The position numbers and the translations under genes are program-made. From Ewingella americana (lineage in GTDB: Bacteria > Pseudomonadota > Gammaproteobacteria > Enterobacterales > Enterobacteriaceae), in contig NZ_RCZD01000017.1 in the NCBI RefSeq assembly GCF_006438725.1, forward strand, positions 37,965 to 101,964: DNA of 64,000 bases, in the 5' to 3' direction. This document shows positions 29,379 to 39,972 of this stretch, piece by piece. The notes under the pieces are model-generated. The model did no database searches. It was not told where the DNA came from and saw only the letters and a list, made by a program, of their open reading frames with translations. Numbering within the stretch: position 1 is the first letter of the stretch; every line of letters begins with the position of its first letter.

Positions 29379-29411
29379 CACAATAAAAAGTGATTAACCA
29401 ATTTAAAACAA

Positions 29412-30872
29412 TCACTTACGCTCAGGAATCGCTTTCAGCAGCGCCGTCAGCAACTGCCAGTAAAGGCCAACGCTTTCGATATGAACCTGTTCGTCCGGCG
29501 AGTGTGGCCCGGTGATGGTCGGCCCGATGGAGACCATGTCCATGTTCGGGTACGGTTTTTTGAACAGACCGCACTCCAGACCGGCGTGGATCACCATGAT
29601 GTTCGGGGTTTTATCGAACAGCTGCTGGTAAGTTTCACGCACCAGCGTCATTACCGGTGAGCTTGGCTCAGGTTTCCAGCCAGGGTAGCTGCCTTTCGCC
29701 AGTGTCTTCGCGCCCGCCAGTTTACCGAGTGAATCCAGCATGCTCACCACGTACTCTTTACCGCTGTCGATAAGCGAACGGATCAGGCTGTTGATCGCCA
29801 CTTCGTCATCTTTCATGGTAACAACGCCGACGTTCAGCGAAGTTTCGACCACGCCTTTGACGTCGTCACTCATGCGGATCACGCCGTTAGGTGTCGCGTT
29901 GAGCAGTGCAATGAAGCCGTTTTGGCTTGCTACGCTCAGTGCTGTGGCTGGGCTTTCAGTCGCTTCAACCACCAGGGCGATTTTCTTCTCAACCGCTGAC
30001 AGTTCAAACTGAAGGGTAGCCAGGAACTCCTGCGCCGCCGCTTTCAGTGTGTCAACGTTGCCCGCAGCAACTGCCAGCGTCACGATAGCTTCGCGTGGGA
30101 TCGCATTACGCAGCGTGCCGCCGGTAAAGTCCAGCAGGCGCAAGCCGAGGGTATCTGCGTGCTCTGCCAGGAAACGCGCCAGCAATTTGCTGGCATTGCC
30201 AAGGCCCAGGTGAATTTCAGCGCCGGAGTGGCCGCCTTTCAGCCCTTTTAGCGTCAGCTTCAGCGTGCTGTAGCCAGCCGGTACGGCTTCGCGGGTCAGG
30301 GGCAGGGTGGCAGTAAAATCAATCCCGCCAGCGCAACCCATGTAGATTTCGCCTTCGGTTTCGGAATCGGTGTTGATCAGGATCTCAGACTGTAACCAGT
30401 TCGGTTGCAGGCCAAATGCACCCGCCATGCCGGTTTCTTCGGTCATGGTCAGCAGCACTTCCAGCGGGCCGTGTTCAACGGAGTCATCAGCAATAACGGC
30501 CAGCGCAGACGCCAGACCGATGCCGTTGTCAGCACCCAGCGTGGTACCACGGGCTTTTACCCAACCGTTTTCGATAAACGGCTGAATCGGATCTTTAGTG
30601 AAGTCATGAACGGTGTCGTTGTTCTTTTGCGGCACCATATCGAGATGGGCTTGCAACGCCACCGGCTTACGGTTTTCCATACCTTTGGTGGCAGGTTTGC
30701 GCAGCAGGATGTTACCGACTTCGTCACGCTCAGCGTGGATACCCTTTTCCTGCGCCCATTCAACGATGTGTTTCGCCAGGGCTTCTTCATGGTAAGAAGG
30801 GTGCGGAATTGAACAGACTTTGGCAAAAATATCCCACAGCGGTTGTGGCGAAAGTTGAGACAGTTCAGACAC
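29412..30872 (-). CDS. pepD: Aminoacyl-histidine dipeptidase (peptidase D)
   Basis: A 486-residue cytosolic M20C zinc dipeptidase with broad dipeptide specificity, including carnosine-type His dipeptides. Metal-site motifs are ALQAHLDMVPQ, LGADNGIGLASALAV (bridging Asp), TMTEETGMAGAFGL (Glu pair), LINTDSETEGEIYMGCAGG and GPTITGPHSPDEQV. E. coli PepD has 485 residues. It is divergent from gpt as in E. coli. Confidence 0.96.
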   Translation of the reverse strand: MSELSQLSPQPLWDIFAKVCSIPHPSYHEEALAKHIVEWAQEKGIHAERDEVGNILLRKPATKGMENRKPVALQAHLDMVPQKNNDTVHDFTKDPIQPFIENGWVKARGTTLGADNGIGLASALAVIADDSVEHGPLEVLLTMTEETGMAGAFGLQPNWLQSEILINTDSETEGEIYMGCAGGIDFTATLPLTREAVPAGYSTLKLTLKGLKGGHSGAEIHLGLGNASKLLARFLAEHADTLGLRLLDFTGGTLRNAIPREAIVTLAVAAGNVDTLKAAAQEFLATLQFELSAVEKKIALVVEATESPATALSVASQNGFIALLNATPNGVIRMSDDVKGVVETSLNVGVVTMKDDEVAINSLIRSLIDSGKEYVVSMLDSLGKLAGAKTLAKGSYPGWKPEPSSPVMTLVRETYQQLFDKTPNIMVIHAGLECGLFKKPYPNMDMVSIGPTITGPHSPDEQVHIESVGLYWQLLTALLKAIPERK

Positions 30873-31280
30873 TATAAGTCTCCTGTAACAGTCAGCTCAG
30901 TCAGATGCTATGTGCAGGTGAATTGATTGAGAAACTGTAGGTTTAAGGTTAATGGATCCCCGCCGATGAATGTGGCGAATGGCCTGACAGAATATCACTT
31001 AATCCTAACCTGTGCGCGTGGGCAGGCAGAAAATGCGCGGTTTTTGCGGACTATTGATACCATAACCGCTGGTTTTTGTGGGCCGGACTCACTATAATCC
31101 CGCGCAACCTTTTTCCCCCGAATACACCCGTCATACTTCAAATTGCAGATGCGTTGGCTCACCCGAATCCCTGACTTATGTCAGTTCATCGGGATTTGTT
31201 CACTTGCCGCCTTTCTGCAACTCGAATTATTTAGGGTTTAAATTTTTAGAAGCCGTCAATTCACTGGCTGGGATACCTTT
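30873..31280. promoter_or_regulatory. Divergent pepD/gpt promoter region containing a palindromic repeat
   Basis: 408 bp. The pepD side has AAGTCTCCTGTAACA before the start (ribosome site CAGGAG on the minus strand). The gpt side is occupied mostly by the palindromic repeat at 31128-31240, leaving about 40 bp before the gpt ATG, so the gpt promoter may lie at 31070-31110. A purine operator was not recognised. Confidence 0.4.
31128..31240. repeat. Intergenic palindromic repeat, long copy
   Basis: Starts CGTCATACTTCAAATTGCAG and ends TTCTGCAACTCGAATTATTTAGGG, the ends being roughly inverse. The centre folds as CCCGA..CCTGAC TTAT GTCAG..TCGGG. Related copies occur at 31742-31862 and, shortened, at 25414-25470, so this is a dispersed family of this genome. 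Confidence 0.75.
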
Positions 31281-31739
31281 ATGAGCGAAAAATACGTTGT
31301 AACCTGGGATATGCTGCAAATCCACGCCCGCACGATGGCAAAGCGCCTGCTGCCGGCAGAACAGTGGAAAGGTATTATTGCCGTTAGCCGTGGCGGCCTG
31401 GTTCCTGCTGCTTTACTGGCGCGTGAACTGAGCATCCGTCACGTTGATACCGTCTGCATCTCCAGTTACGACCATGACAATCAGCGCGATATGCACGTGC
31501 TGAAACGCGCAGAAGGTGACGGCGAAGGCTTCATTGTGATCGATGATTTAGTGGATACCGGCGGCACGGCGAAAGCCATTCGCGAGATGTACCCGAAAGC
31601 CCATTTTATCACCATTTTCGCCAAACCTGCCGGTGCGCCGCTGGTTGACGATTATGTGATCGACATCCCACAGGACACCTGGATTGAACAGCCGTGGGAC
31701 ATGGGTGTTGTCTTCGTTCCTCCTTTAGTCGGCAAATAA
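31281..31739 (+). CDS. gpt: Xanthine-guanine phosphoribosyltransferase
   Basis: A 152-residue purine salvage enzyme, the same length as the E. coli protein. Landmarks are [42 protein letters not shown] and the PRPP-binding motif [23 protein letters not shown]. Confidence 0.97.
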   Translation: MSEKYVVTWDMLQIHARTMAKRLLPAEQWKGIIAVSRGGLVPAALLARELSIRHVDTVCISSYDHDNQRDMHVLKRAEGDGEGFIVIDDLVDTGGTAKAIREMYPKAHFITIFAKPAGAPLVDDYVIDIPQDTWIEQPWDMGVVFVPPLVGK

Positions 31740-31741
31740 AT

Positions 31742-31862
31742 CCTCGTCATCCTTCTTGCTGTCTCGGCGTTGGCTGCCCTCGTCTCACCCCAGTCACTTA
31801 CTGATGTAAGCTCCTGGGGATTTGCTCTGTTGCCGCCTGGATACGACTCGAATGATTTAGAG
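31742..31862. repeat. Intergenic palindromic repeat, diverged copy
   Basis: CGTCATCCTTCTTGCTGTCTC ... GTTGCCGCCTGGATACGACTCGAATGATTTAG follows the same plan as the copy at 31128-31240, with a central CCCAGTCACTTACTGATGTAAGCTCCTGGGG-type hairpin in place of the other copy's centre. It lies 3 bp after the gpt stop. Confidence 0.65.
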
Positions 31863-31889
31863 GAAATAGAGGAAATAGAGGAAATAGAG
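31859..31889. repeat. Three tandem 9-bp units downstream of gpt
   Basis: Three copies of GGAAATAGA directly follow the palindromic repeat. Non-coding simple repeat. Confidence 0.75.
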
Positions 31890-31911
31890 CATCTCTTCTA
31901 AATATCCTCTG

Positions 31912-31941
31912 AAACGCCCGGTTAATCGTCGGGCGTTTTGC
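31912..31941 (+). terminator. Terminator downstream of gpt
   Basis: A perfect 9-bp stem AAACGCCCG / CGGGCGTTT with a 9-nt loop, running into TTTTG. Confidence 0.8.
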
Positions 31942-32076
31942 TTTGGTTTTACCAACCTTTGATTTTAACAACAGTCCCATCCCGCTTGACCTCTCCCTTG
32001 TCTTCCCGCAACGTACTCCCTATATATAAATGGCAGAATCGCGTTCCCACAGTTTGCAAACGGAGGATATTGCACC

Positions 32077-33327
32077 ATGGCACCCGTCAACCTTACGGAA
32101 AAACTGTTCAAACCCACCTTTAAATATCCTGAGACTTCAACGCTGGTTAACCGCGTTCATCATCATTACAGCGACACTTCGCTGCACTCTGCGCTGGAAG
32201 GGGATTCTGCGCCCAGCTGGTATCGCACCCTGAACCGCCTGATATGGCTGTGGCGCGGCGTTGATCCGATTGAAGTCGAAGAAGTGCTCTCACGCATTGC
32301 GGTGTCGACCTCCAAACACAGCGACGAGCGGCTGCTTGATACGGTGATTGGTTATCGCAGCGGTAACTGGATCTACGAATGGTCACAGCAGGGGATGGTC
32401 TGGCAGCAAAAGGCGCAGGAAACAGAAGATGTGAACCTTGCCAGCCAGTACTGGCTTAACGCCGCCAACTTTTATAGCATCGCCGGTTACCCGCACCTGA
32501 AAGGTGACACGCTGGCCGAACAGGCCCAGGTGCTTGCAAACAAAGCCTTTGAACAGTCTGCGCTGCATTCACCGTACCAGCTCAAAGAGATCGACTTTGC
32601 CATCGAGGGGGGCGCGCCGATCACCGGTTTCCTGCACCTGCCGAACGAAGGCAAAGCCCCGTTCCCGACCGTCATGGTGTGCGGCGGTCTGGACACCTTA
32701 CAGTGCGACCATCAGCGTTTGTTCCGCGAATATCTGGCACCACGCGGCATTGCCATGCTGACGATCGACATGCCGTCGATCGGTTTTTCCGCCAAGTGGA
32801 AACTGACGCAAGACACCAGTTTCCTGCATCAGCAGGTGCTGGCTAAACTGGTCGATGTCGCCTGGGTCGATGCGACTAACGTCAGCCTGGTGGGTTTTCG
32901 CTTCGGCGCGAACGTAGCGGTGCGTCTGGCCTATCTCGAACCCCGCCGGATACGTGCGGTGGCGACGCTCGGCGCACTGGTACATACGTTGCTCTGCGAC
33001 ACCCAATGTCAGGAAAAAGTGCCTGACATGTATATGGACGTGCTTGCCAGCCGCCTCGGTATGTCAAATGCCTCGGACAGCGCGCTGAAGACCGAACTTA
33101 ATCGGTATTCTCTGAAAACACAGGGTCTGCTTGGGCGCAGGACTTCCACCCCGATTTTAGCGGCTTACTGGGAAAGCGATCCCTTCAGCCCTAAGGAAGA
33201 ATCGAGGCTGATTGCGGATTCTTCAGCGGATGGCAAACTATTAACCATCAAATCTGAGCCGCTTTTTCGCAACTTTGACCGTGCTTTGCATGAGATTTGC
33301 GACTGGCTGACGGCGAGAATGCGATAA
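32077..33327 (+). CDS. frsA: Esterase FrsA
   Basis: A 416-residue alpha/beta hydrolase (E. coli FrsA 414), described as a short-chain esterase and as a partner of the glucose enzyme IIA that shifts cells toward fermentation. The hydrolase core follows an N-terminal helical domain: [34 protein letters not shown], and a nucleophile-elbow position that reads VGFRFGAN rather than G-x-S-x-G. GGAGGATATTGCACC precedes the ATG. Confidence 0.93.
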   Translation: MAPVNLTEKLFKPTFKYPETSTLVNRVHHHYSDTSLHSALEGDSAPSWYRTLNRLIWLWRGVDPIEVEEVLSRIAVSTSKHSDERLLDTVIGYRSGNWIYEWSQQGMVWQQKAQETEDVNLASQYWLNAANFYSIAGYPHLKGDTLAEQAQVLANKAFEQSALHSPYQLKEIDFAIEGGAPITGFLHLPNEGKAPFPTVMVCGGLDTLQCDHQRLFREYLAPRGIAMLTIDMPSIGFSAKWKLTQDTSFLHQQVLAKLVDVAWVDATNVSLVGFRFGANVAVRLAYLEPRRIRAVATLGALVHTLLCDTQCQEKVPDMYMDVLASRLGMSNASDSALKTELNRYSLKTQGLLGRRTSTPILAAYWESDPFSPKEESRLIADSSADGKLLTIKSEPLFRNFDRALHEICDWLTARMR

Positions 33328-33390
33328 CTTAATAGTTGCTAATTCTTAACGTTTTGCTACAACTGATGGCTTACATATGGAGGTTGTACT

Positions 33391-33792
33391 ATGACGTTAC
33401 CAAGTGGTCATCCTAAAAGCCGGCTAATGAAACGTTTCGGTACTTTGGGACCCTATATCCGTGAAGGGAAGTGCGAGAACGATCGTTTCTTCTTCGACTG
33501 CCTGGCAGTCTGCGTGAATGTGAAGCCCGCGCCCGAGACACGTGAGTTTTGGGGCTGGTGGATTGAACTGCAAGCCGAAGTTGAACGTTTTACTTATGTT
33601 TATCACTTTGGATTGTTTGATAAAGACGGAAACTGGAAAGCGCAAAACATTAAAAATGCTGAAGTTCGGGACAGGCTGGAGACCACGCTGCGCGGTTTCC
33701 ACAAGAACCTCAACGCCATGATTATTGATATGTCATTAAGGTTGGAGCCTGCCGAAGATTTTGTCGGCGAACCTTTAAAGCTGTCAGCCTGA
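33391..33792 (+). CDS. crl: Sigma-S assembly factor Crl
   Basis: A 133-residue protein that tethers sigma-S to RNA polymerase core and promotes stationary-phase transcription. Landmarks are [47 protein letters not shown] and [13 protein letters not shown] at the end. ATATGGAGGTTGTACT precedes the ATG. Confidence 0.96.
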   Translation: MTLPSGHPKSRLMKRFGTLGPYIREGKCENDRFFFDCLAVCVNVKPAPETREFWGWWIELQAEVERFTYVYHFGLFDKDGNWKAQNIKNAEVRDRLETTLRGFHKNLNAMIIDMSLRLEPAEDFVGEPLKLSA

Positions 33793-33828
33793 CATTTACG
33801 CTTTACTCCGCATAAGCTCCGCAATGTT

Positions 33829-33852
33829 GCGTTATGCCTTTGGGCATAACGC
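33829..33852 (+). terminator. Terminator downstream of crl
   Basis: A 10-bp stem GCGTTATGCC / GGCATAACGC with a 4-nt loop, followed by TTCTCTCCTTTT. Confidence 0.75.
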
Positions 33853-33933
33853 TTCTCTCCTTTTCCAAAGACAACAGCCCATCTCTTCATTTAAACTCTC
33901 ATCAATATTTCTATTTTAAACGGCAGAATGATT

Positions 33934-35037
33934 ATGAGTGGCAGCCAAACCTTGGTGGTAAAACTGGGCACCAGCGTGCTCACCGGCGGCTCACGTCGCC
34001 TTAACCGGGCTCACATCGTTGAGCTGGTTCGTCAGTGCGCGCAGCAACATGCGGCCGGGCATCGCATCGTTATTGTGACGTCTGGCGCGATTGCCGCCGG
34101 GCGCGAACATCTGGGCTACCCCGAACTCCCCGCCACTATTGCCTCCAAACAGCTGCTGGCCGCCGTCGGGCAGAGCCGTTTGATTCAACTGTGGGAACAG
34201 CTGTTCTCTATTTATGGCATCAACATCGGCCAGATGCTGCTGACCCGTGCTGACCTGGAAGATCGCGAGCGGTTCCTCAATGCGCGCGACACCATGAATG
34301 CGCTGCTCGATAACCACATCGTGCCGGTAATTAACGAGAACGACGCCGTAGCCACCGCCGAGATTAAAGTCGGCGATAACGACAACCTGTCAGCGCTGGC
34401 GGCTATTCTCGCCGGGGCCGACAAACTGCTGCTGCTGACCGACCAGCCGGGCCTGTTCACCGCCGACCCGCGCACTAACCCGCAGGCCGAGTTAATCCGC
34501 GAAGTCACCGCCATCGACGACGCCCTGCGTGGCATTGCCGGTGACAGCGTCTCTGGCCTCGGTACCGGCGGCATGGCCACCAAACTGCAGGCCGCCGATG
34601 TCGCCTGTCGCGCTGGTGTCGATACCATCATTGCCGCAGGCAGCCTGCCGGGCGTGATAGCCGACGTGATCAACGGCGTCTCGGTCGGTACTCGTTTCCA
34701 CGCCATGCAAACACCGCTGGAGAACCGCAAACGCTGGATCTTCGGCGCGCCACCGGCGGGTGAAATCACCATTGATGACGGCGCCGTGGCCGCGATGCTC
34801 GAGCGCGGCAGTTCGCTGCTGCCGAAAGGTATACGCGAGGTGAAAGGCGACTTCTCTCGTGGTGAAGTGATCCGCATCCGTAGCCTTGCCGGGCGTGACC
34901 TGGCCCACGGCGTCAGCCGCTATAACAGCGACGCCATGCGCCTGATTGCCGGTCACCATTCCCAGCAGATCAGCGATATCCTCGGTTACGAGTACGGCCC
35001 GGTTGCCGTGCACCGTGACGACATGATTGTCAGTTAA
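33934..35037 (+). CDS. proB: Glutamate 5-kinase
   Basis: A 367-residue first enzyme of proline synthesis. The amino acid kinase domain ([62 protein letters not shown]) is followed by a C-terminal PUA domain from about residue 275. The ATG at 33934 matches the family N-terminus ([12 protein letters not shown]) better than one two codons upstream. proA follows 36 bp later. Confidence 0.97.
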   Translation: MSGSQTLVVKLGTSVLTGGSRRLNRAHIVELVRQCAQQHAAGHRIVIVTSGAIAAGREHLGYPELPATIASKQLLAAVGQSRLIQLWEQLFSIYGINIGQMLLTRADLEDRERFLNARDTMNALLDNHIVPVINENDAVATAEIKVGDNDNLSALAAILAGADKLLLLTDQPGLFTADPRTNPQAELIREVTAIDDALRGIAGDSVSGLGTGGMATKLQAADVACRAGVDTIIAAGSLPGVIADVINGVSVGTRFHAMQTPLENRKRWIFGAPPAGEITIDDGAVAAMLERGSSLLPKGIREVKGDFSRGEVIRIRSLAGRDLAHGVSRYNSDAMRLIAGHHSQQISDILGYEYGPVAVHRDDMIVS

Positions 35038-35073
35038 GATTTTTAGTGAAGACTTTTTTTTAAGGACATACCC

Positions 35074-36327
35074 ATGTTGAATGCAATGGGCAAGGCCGCC
35101 AGACAGGCCTCCTACCAGCTTTCCACCCTCAGCACCGCCGAGAAAAACCGTGCGCTGCTGGTGATTGCCGACATGCTCGAGGCCAACAGCCAGAGCATTA
35201 TTCAGGCCAACGAACTGGACATGGCCACCGCCCGTGCCAGCGGCATGACCGATGCGCTGCTCGACCGTCTGCTGCTGACGCCCGCACGCTTATCGGCGAT
35301 TGCCAGCGACGTGCGCGACGTCTGCCGCCTGAGCGATCCGGTCGGGCAGGTGATTGACGGCTCAACGCAGGACAGCGGGCTGCGGCTCGAACGACGTCGG
35401 GTTCCGCTCGGCGTGGTTGGCGTGATTTATGAAGCGCGGCCGAATGTCACCATTGATGTCGCCAGCCTGTGCCTGAAAACCGGCAACGCGGCCATTTTGC
35501 GCGGCGGCAAAGAGACGCACCATACCAACCAGGCCACGGTGAAAGTGATTCAGCAGGCGCTGGAGCAGTGCGGTTTGCCGAAGGCGGCGGTGCAGGCCAT
35601 CGACAGCCCGGACCGTGCGCTGGTGGCCGAGATGCTGCGTCTGGATAAATACATCGACATGCTGATCCCACGCGGTGGTGCGGCGCTGCACAAGCTGTGC
35701 CGCGAGCAGTCCACCATTCCGGTGATCACCGGCGGTATCGGCGTGTGCCACACCTTTGTTGATGAAAGCGTGGACTTCGCCAAAGCGCTGACCGTGATTG
35801 AAAGCGCCAAAGTGCAGCGCCCGAGCGCCTGTAACAGCCTCGAAACGCTGCTGGTGCATCAGGCGATTGCCAGCCGCTTCCTGCCGGAACTGAGCGCCAA
35901 AATGCACGCCGCCGGCGTTACGCTGCACGCCAGCGAAGCCGCTATGCCGCATCTGCAAAACGGCCCGGCGAAGGTGGTGGCAGTGACGGAAGAAGATTAC
36001 TCGGACGAATGGTTGTCGCTGGATCTCAACGTCACCGTCGTTGCCGACATCGACGCCGCCATCGCGCATATCCGCGCTTACGGAACTGAACACTCCGACG
36101 CGATCCTCACCCGTTCCATCAGCCAGGCCGACCGCTTTGTGAATGAAGTGGACTCCTCGGCGGTGTACGTCAACGCCAGTACCCGCTTCACCGACGGCGG
36201 CCAGTTTGGCCTCGGCGCTGAAGTGGCGGTCAGCACCCAGAAACTCCACGCCCGCGGCCCGATGGGGTTAGAAGCCCTGACGACTTACAAGTGGATTGGT
36301 TACGGGGATGATTTGGTTCGCCCATAA
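35074..36327 (+). CDS. proA: Gamma-glutamyl phosphate reductase
   Basis: A 417-residue NADPH-dependent reductase, second step of proline synthesis. It has the aldehyde dehydrogenase fold with the segment [32 protein letters not shown] and the catalytic cysteine in [17 protein letters not shown]. It is co-transcribed with proB and, as in E. coli, sits next to a threonine tRNA. Confidence 0.97.
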   Translation: MLNAMGKAARQASYQLSTLSTAEKNRALLVIADMLEANSQSIIQANELDMATARASGMTDALLDRLLLTPARLSAIASDVRDVCRLSDPVGQVIDGSTQDSGLRLERRRVPLGVVGVIYEARPNVTIDVASLCLKTGNAAILRGGKETHHTNQATVKVIQQALEQCGLPKAAVQAIDSPDRALVAEMLRLDKYIDMLIPRGGAALHKLCREQSTIPVITGGIGVCHTFVDESVDFAKALTVIESAKVQRPSACNSLETLLVHQAIASRFLPELSAKMHAAGVTLHASEAAMPHLQNGPAKVVAVTEEDYSDEWLSLDLNVTVVADIDAAIAHIRAYGTEHSDAILTRSISQADRFVNEVDSSAVYVNASTRFTDGGQFGLGAEVAVSTQKLHARGPMGLEALTTYKWIGYGDDLVRP

Positions 36328-36483
36328 CCGATGAGCACCGGTGAATTCTGACTGATGAAACCGGTGCGATAGCCCTAAAATGCAAGGGATGATGGGAAAA
36401 GCAGCAAACGCACTTTCCCACTATTGACTCACGCTGAAGATTTCAATAAATTACGCCACGTAGTCCCCCGCAGCACCTCAAAA

Positions 36484-36560
<77 letters not shown>

Positions 36561-36571
36561 AATTCACATCA

Positions 36572-36597
36572 ACGGACCTCCATGTAGGTCCGTTTTT
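36572..36597 (+). terminator. Terminator of tRNA-Thr
   Basis: An 8-bp stem ACGGACCT / AGGTCCGT with a 6-nt loop and TTTTT tail, 12 bp beyond the tRNA CCA. Confidence 0.85.
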
Positions 36598-36753
36598 GCT
36601 TTGTATGACCTTCTAAATCAACCACTCTCACCAATTTCATCTCAACCCAATTCAATCAAATTCTACCTGCATCAATCTCCTTGCGAGGGTATAAATGAGG
36701 GTATAGTTTGATTCGATAATTCTTATACCCTCAAATCATTCAGGAAACCACTT

Positions 36754-38010
36754 ATGGCACTGACTGACGCTAAGATCCGGGCAGCCAAATCGGATGAAAA
36801 ACCTTATAAGCTCGCTGACAGCGGCAACATGTTTTTGCTTGTCCATCCTAACGGTTCTAAATACTGGCGGCTCCGTTATCGATTTCAGGGGAAGGAGAAA
36901 ACTCTTGCTCTGGGCGTATACCCCGAGGTGTCATTATCCGAAGCTCGTGAAAAACGCGATGAAGCCAGAAAGTTGATTGCAGGAAACATTGACCCTTGCG
37001 AACAAAAACGTGTGCAAAAATCTGTACCAAACGTTATGCATTCGTTTGAAGTTGTTGCCCGCCAATGGCACAACAGTAACAAGAAGTGGTCAGAATCCCA
37101 CAGTGAGAAAACCCTCAAAAGCCTTGAAACCTATGTATTCCCGTTGATTGGCTCGCGAGAAATCACTTCACTGAAAACACCTGACCTGCTGGTTCCTGTT
37201 AAAGCTGCTGAAGCAAAAGAGATTTATGAAGTTGCATCTCGCCTGCAACAGCGTATTTCCGCAATCATGCGATACGCAGCGCAATCTGGCATTATCAGCT
37301 ATAACCCTGCTATTGATATGGCGGGGGCCCTGACAACTGTAAAGCGTCAGCACCGACCGGCCCTCGTCCTCGATCGTATTAATGAACTTACCAATCGAAT
37401 CGAATCCTACAAGGGGCAGCCACTGACGGTACTGGCGACAAAGTTGACACTGCTGATTTTTATTCGTTCCAGTGAACTACGCTTTGCTCGCTGGTCGGAG
37501 ATAGATTTTGATAAATCGATGTGGACTATTCCCTCTGAACGCAAACCACTTCCAGGCGTTAAGTATTCGCACAGAGGTTCTAAAATGCGAACACCGCACT
37601 TGGTGCCGCTTTCGCTACAGGCACTGGAGATCCTAAAACACATACGCAATATTAGTGGCGAGCACGAGCTAATCTTTACCGGTGATAATAATCCTTATAA
37701 ACCTATGAGTGAAAATACCGTAAACAATGCGTTGCGTCTGATGGGCTACGATACAAAGGTGGATGTCTGCGGTCACGGCTTCAGGGCGATGGCCTGCAGT
37801 ACTTTAATCGAATCTGGACTGTGGTCGAAAGACGCCGTAGAGCGCCAAATGAGTCATCAGGAACGTAACGGTGTCCGTGCGGCGTACATTCATAAGGCGG
37901 AGTTTCTAGATGAGCGCAGACTAATGCTGCAGTGGTGGGCAGATTTTCTTGATGCAAATCGTGAGAAGGCGGTGAGTCCGTTTGATTTTGCCAAATTAAA
38001 TGCGGGCTGA
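36754..38010 (+). CDS. P4-type tyrosine integrase
   Basis: A 418-residue site-specific recombinase. The N-terminal DUF4102 domain (MALTDAKIRAAKSDEKPYKLADSGNM) and the central SAM-like domain are present. The catalytic domain has Arg in IRSSELRFARWSEID, the H-x-x-R in GHGFRAMACSTLIE, and the nucleophile Tyr in RAAYIHKAEFLDERRLMLQWW. Members insert into tRNA 3' ends, and this one sits beside tRNA-Thr in the expected orientation. All catalytic residues look intact. Confidence 0.95.
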   Translation: MALTDAKIRAAKSDEKPYKLADSGNMFLLVHPNGSKYWRLRYRFQGKEKTLALGVYPEVSLSEAREKRDEARKLIAGNIDPCEQKRVQKSVPNVMHSFEVVARQWHNSNKKWSESHSEKTLKSLETYVFPLIGSREITSLKTPDLLVPVKAAEAKEIYEVASRLQQRISAIMRYAAQSGIISYNPAIDMAGALTTVKRQHRPALVLDRINELTNRIESYKGQPLTVLATKLTLLIFIRSSELRFARWSEIDFDKSMWTIPSERKPLPGVKYSHRGSKMRTPHLVPLSLQALEILKHIRNISGEHELIFTGDNNPYKPMSENTVNNALRLMGYDTKVDVCGHGFRAMACSTLIESGLWSKDAVERQMSHQERNGVRAAYIHKAEFLDERRLMLQWWADFLDANREKAVSPFDFAKLNAG

Positions 38011-38250
38011 TTAAAAAATACTAAGGTATGTATCTAACATGCCTTATTTTTTTGCTAAATTATGGCTTCTGACGAAGCAGAACCTAGTCAGACAATAAAA
38101 ATGTCCTCTGTTGTTTAATGCCAGTAATCTCGTATTGTGAGCTTGGTTTGAGCGATAGGGAGTTTTAAACTGTGTCATCTTAAAAGCAGCGTTCAGAAAT
38201 TTAGCCTGTGAGAAAGTAGCGTTCTTACTGTTATATCTAAGGCAGGAGCC

Positions 38251-39198
38251 ATGACTAGTCGCCCGCAGATGATTATTAATGTTCTTCAGGCTAATCCTGA
38301 TGAACAATTTACAGCTCGCCAGCTTGCCCAAAAGATCATAGATCACTATGGTGCAGAGCTTGCCGACAAGCGTCAAAACCCTCGTTTTGCCAGCGATGAA
38401 GATTTCTTGAGTCAAATAGCTGCGGAAGTCGGTGGGAGCAGAACCGTTCAGGCAAAAGCAATGTGTCCCCAGATTATGACGCGTGACAAGCCTCGGCCAA
38501 GACTTTTTTACTGGGGTAAGAAAATTGATAATGGTGTGCATCAAGAGTCATCTTTTGATATCGCACCGACTCCATCTGCTGAGACGGTAAGTTTTTCTGA
38601 GCATGCCCTTTACCCGCTTTTGATTGAATACCTTTCTGAATAAGAAGAATTGCTTTGCCGCCGCATCGATGAAAAGCGTTCAAGTAACAACAAAGGCCTT
38701 GGGGCAAACCATTGGCTTTATCCTGATATTGTCGCATTGCAACCCCTCGATAAGGGTTGGGATACTGTAGTGCAAAACTGCGTTCGTCATAGCGAAGGAC
38801 GTTTAACCCGCCTGTGGTCGTTTGAAGTAAAACGTCAGCTTAACCGTAGCAATGTTCGTGAATATTTCTTCCAGGCAGTGAGCAATTCAAGTTGGGCCCA
38901 CTTTGGCTATCTGGTCGCGACCGAAATAAATGAAGATAAACAGCGTGGAGTTGAAAGAGAGCTGCAAATGTTGTGTGCATTGCATTGCATTGCATTGCAT
39001 GGTATTGGAGTGATTCTGCTTAACCCGCAAGATCCTAGTAATAGTCAGACTCTCATCCCGGCGCGAGAACGAACCAGCATTGACTGGCAATCCGTCAACC
39101 GTCTGGTGGTTGAGAACAAGGATTTTAAAGAGTTTATCGATCTGGTGTCTGATTACCACCAGACAGGAAAAATACATAAAGCATTGTGGAACAGGTAA
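38251..39198 (+). pseudogene. COG2958/HrgA-like gene interrupted by an in-frame stop
   Basis: Two open segments in the same frame (38251-38643 and 38644-39198) are separated only by a TAA at 38641-38643. Read through, they form one protein of about 315 residues. It has an N-terminal winged-helix part (SRPQMIINVLQANPDEQFTARQLAQKI) and a nuclease-like part (CRRIDEKRSSNNKGLGANHWLYPDIVALQP, WSFEVKRQLNRSNVREYFFQAV) as in COG2958/HrgA proteins found in islands and linked to restriction. The E-V-K and P-D-I-V residues recall the PD-(D/E)xK fold. A pentanucleotide tract (about 38974-39000) adds CIALH-type residues compared with the expected ALHGIGV. The gene is either dead, a split gene or a read-through case. 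Confidence 0.75.
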
Positions 39199-39225
39199 CT
39201 CGGGCCAACAATTCAATCAAAAATG

Positions 39226-39513
39226 GGCTTTGTTGAATAAATCGGGTTTAGATAAAACTACCCCCTATCAGTCACTACCTCAGGCAATCCGTACACTTTC
39301 AGGCATGCCTGTACGCGTCATTTTGTTCAATGCACTGATCGTGGCTATAGCCTCACCGACCTGCGTATCGTAGTCACGCAGCGTCAGGTGACCACCGAAC
39401 AGTTGTTTAACCCGGTACATCGCCGTTTCGGCCATCGACCGCCGGTTATAAGTCGTGTTCCATTTCCAGTAAGCATTGCTCCCCGTAAGCCTCTGCCTCC
39501 CCAACGCGCATTT
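39226..39513 (-). mobile_element. IS5/IS903-family remnant, 3' end (copy A)
   Basis: The IS903-type terminal repeat GGCTTTGTTGAATAAATC is at 39226-39243. The C-terminal 74 residues of an IS5-family transposase follow on the minus strand (39280-39504: RQRLTGSNAYWKWNTTYNRRSMAETAMYRVKQLFGG in part, ending GMPESVRIA). The element is cut at about 39513. A second remnant in the opposite orientation is at 45685-46150. Confidence 0.88.
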
Positions 39514-39515
39514 TT

Positions 39516-39671
39516 ATGACCGGCGTGGAAATCAACCACGACACGATGATGGAGTACCTGAACGATCGCCTGACGTTTGCCCGAATATCGGAGAACAAGC
39601 AGTTGGAGAACTCACTCCGGATTGCGATCGAGATGGTGGAGATAATAAAGGTAAGCTGTAACACGAGCTAA
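39516..39671 (+). CDS. Short hypothetical ORF abutting IS copy A
   Basis: 51 codons from ATG 39516: MTGVEINHDTMMEYLNDRL, then a helical SENKQLENSLRIAIEMVEII segment. The reading frame stays open upstream into the IS junction and there is no clear ribosome site, so this is probably the 3' remainder of a longer gene cut by the IS. Family unknown. Confidence 0.35.
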   Translation: MTGVEINHDTMMEYLNDRLTFARISENKQLENSLRIAIEMVEIIKVSCNTS

Positions 39672-39702
39672 CGTGTATCAGCTCAGACTTGATCTGACAC
39701 TA

Positions 39703-39861
39703 TTACAGCACGGAGTCATAGGCACCTTCCACTTCAGCGGAGGAATGTGATGATTTCACGATAGAAAGTCTGGCATGTTGTGCAAGTGAGGTGGCAAGAG
39801 TCACGAGACGACGGGTACGCCGTAAATCGCCAAGCTCAGTAAGCCAGAAAAGCCATTTATC
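39703..39861 (-). pseudogene. IS4/Tn5-type transposase N-terminal fragment
   Basis: On the minus strand about 52 codons encode WLTELGDLRRTRRLVTLATSLAQHARLSIV and VEGAYD, the DNA-binding N-terminal signature of IS4/Tn5-like transposases (LGD-RR--R-V-LA...A---AY-F). It ends in TAA. No catalytic domain remains. The rest of 39862-39930 shows nothing recognisable. Confidence 0.6.
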
Positions 39862-39937
39862 CAATTAAAAACAATTAGATAGAGCCATGCTAAAAACCTA
39901 ATAAGGAGAATGCAAAAAAGATCAAGCGAAGGGGGGG

Positions 39938-39972
39938 GATTTCAAAAAAATCCCCGGCATTCATGCCGAGGA
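39938..39972 (-). terminator. Terminator of the leftward lipid-modification operon
   Basis: On the minus strand CCTCGGCAT GA ATGCCGGGG is followed by ATTTTTTTG. A second stem, GGGGAtt/aaTCCCC, overlaps it. It lies about 140 bp beyond the DUF3833 stop. Confidence 0.7.

Noticed and set aside
33793..33933. Possible phoE between crl and proB as in E. coli
   Set aside because: Only 141 bp with a crl terminator are present; there is no porin sequence.
35362..36249. 295-codon frame on the minus strand inside proA
   Set aside because: Shadow of proA.
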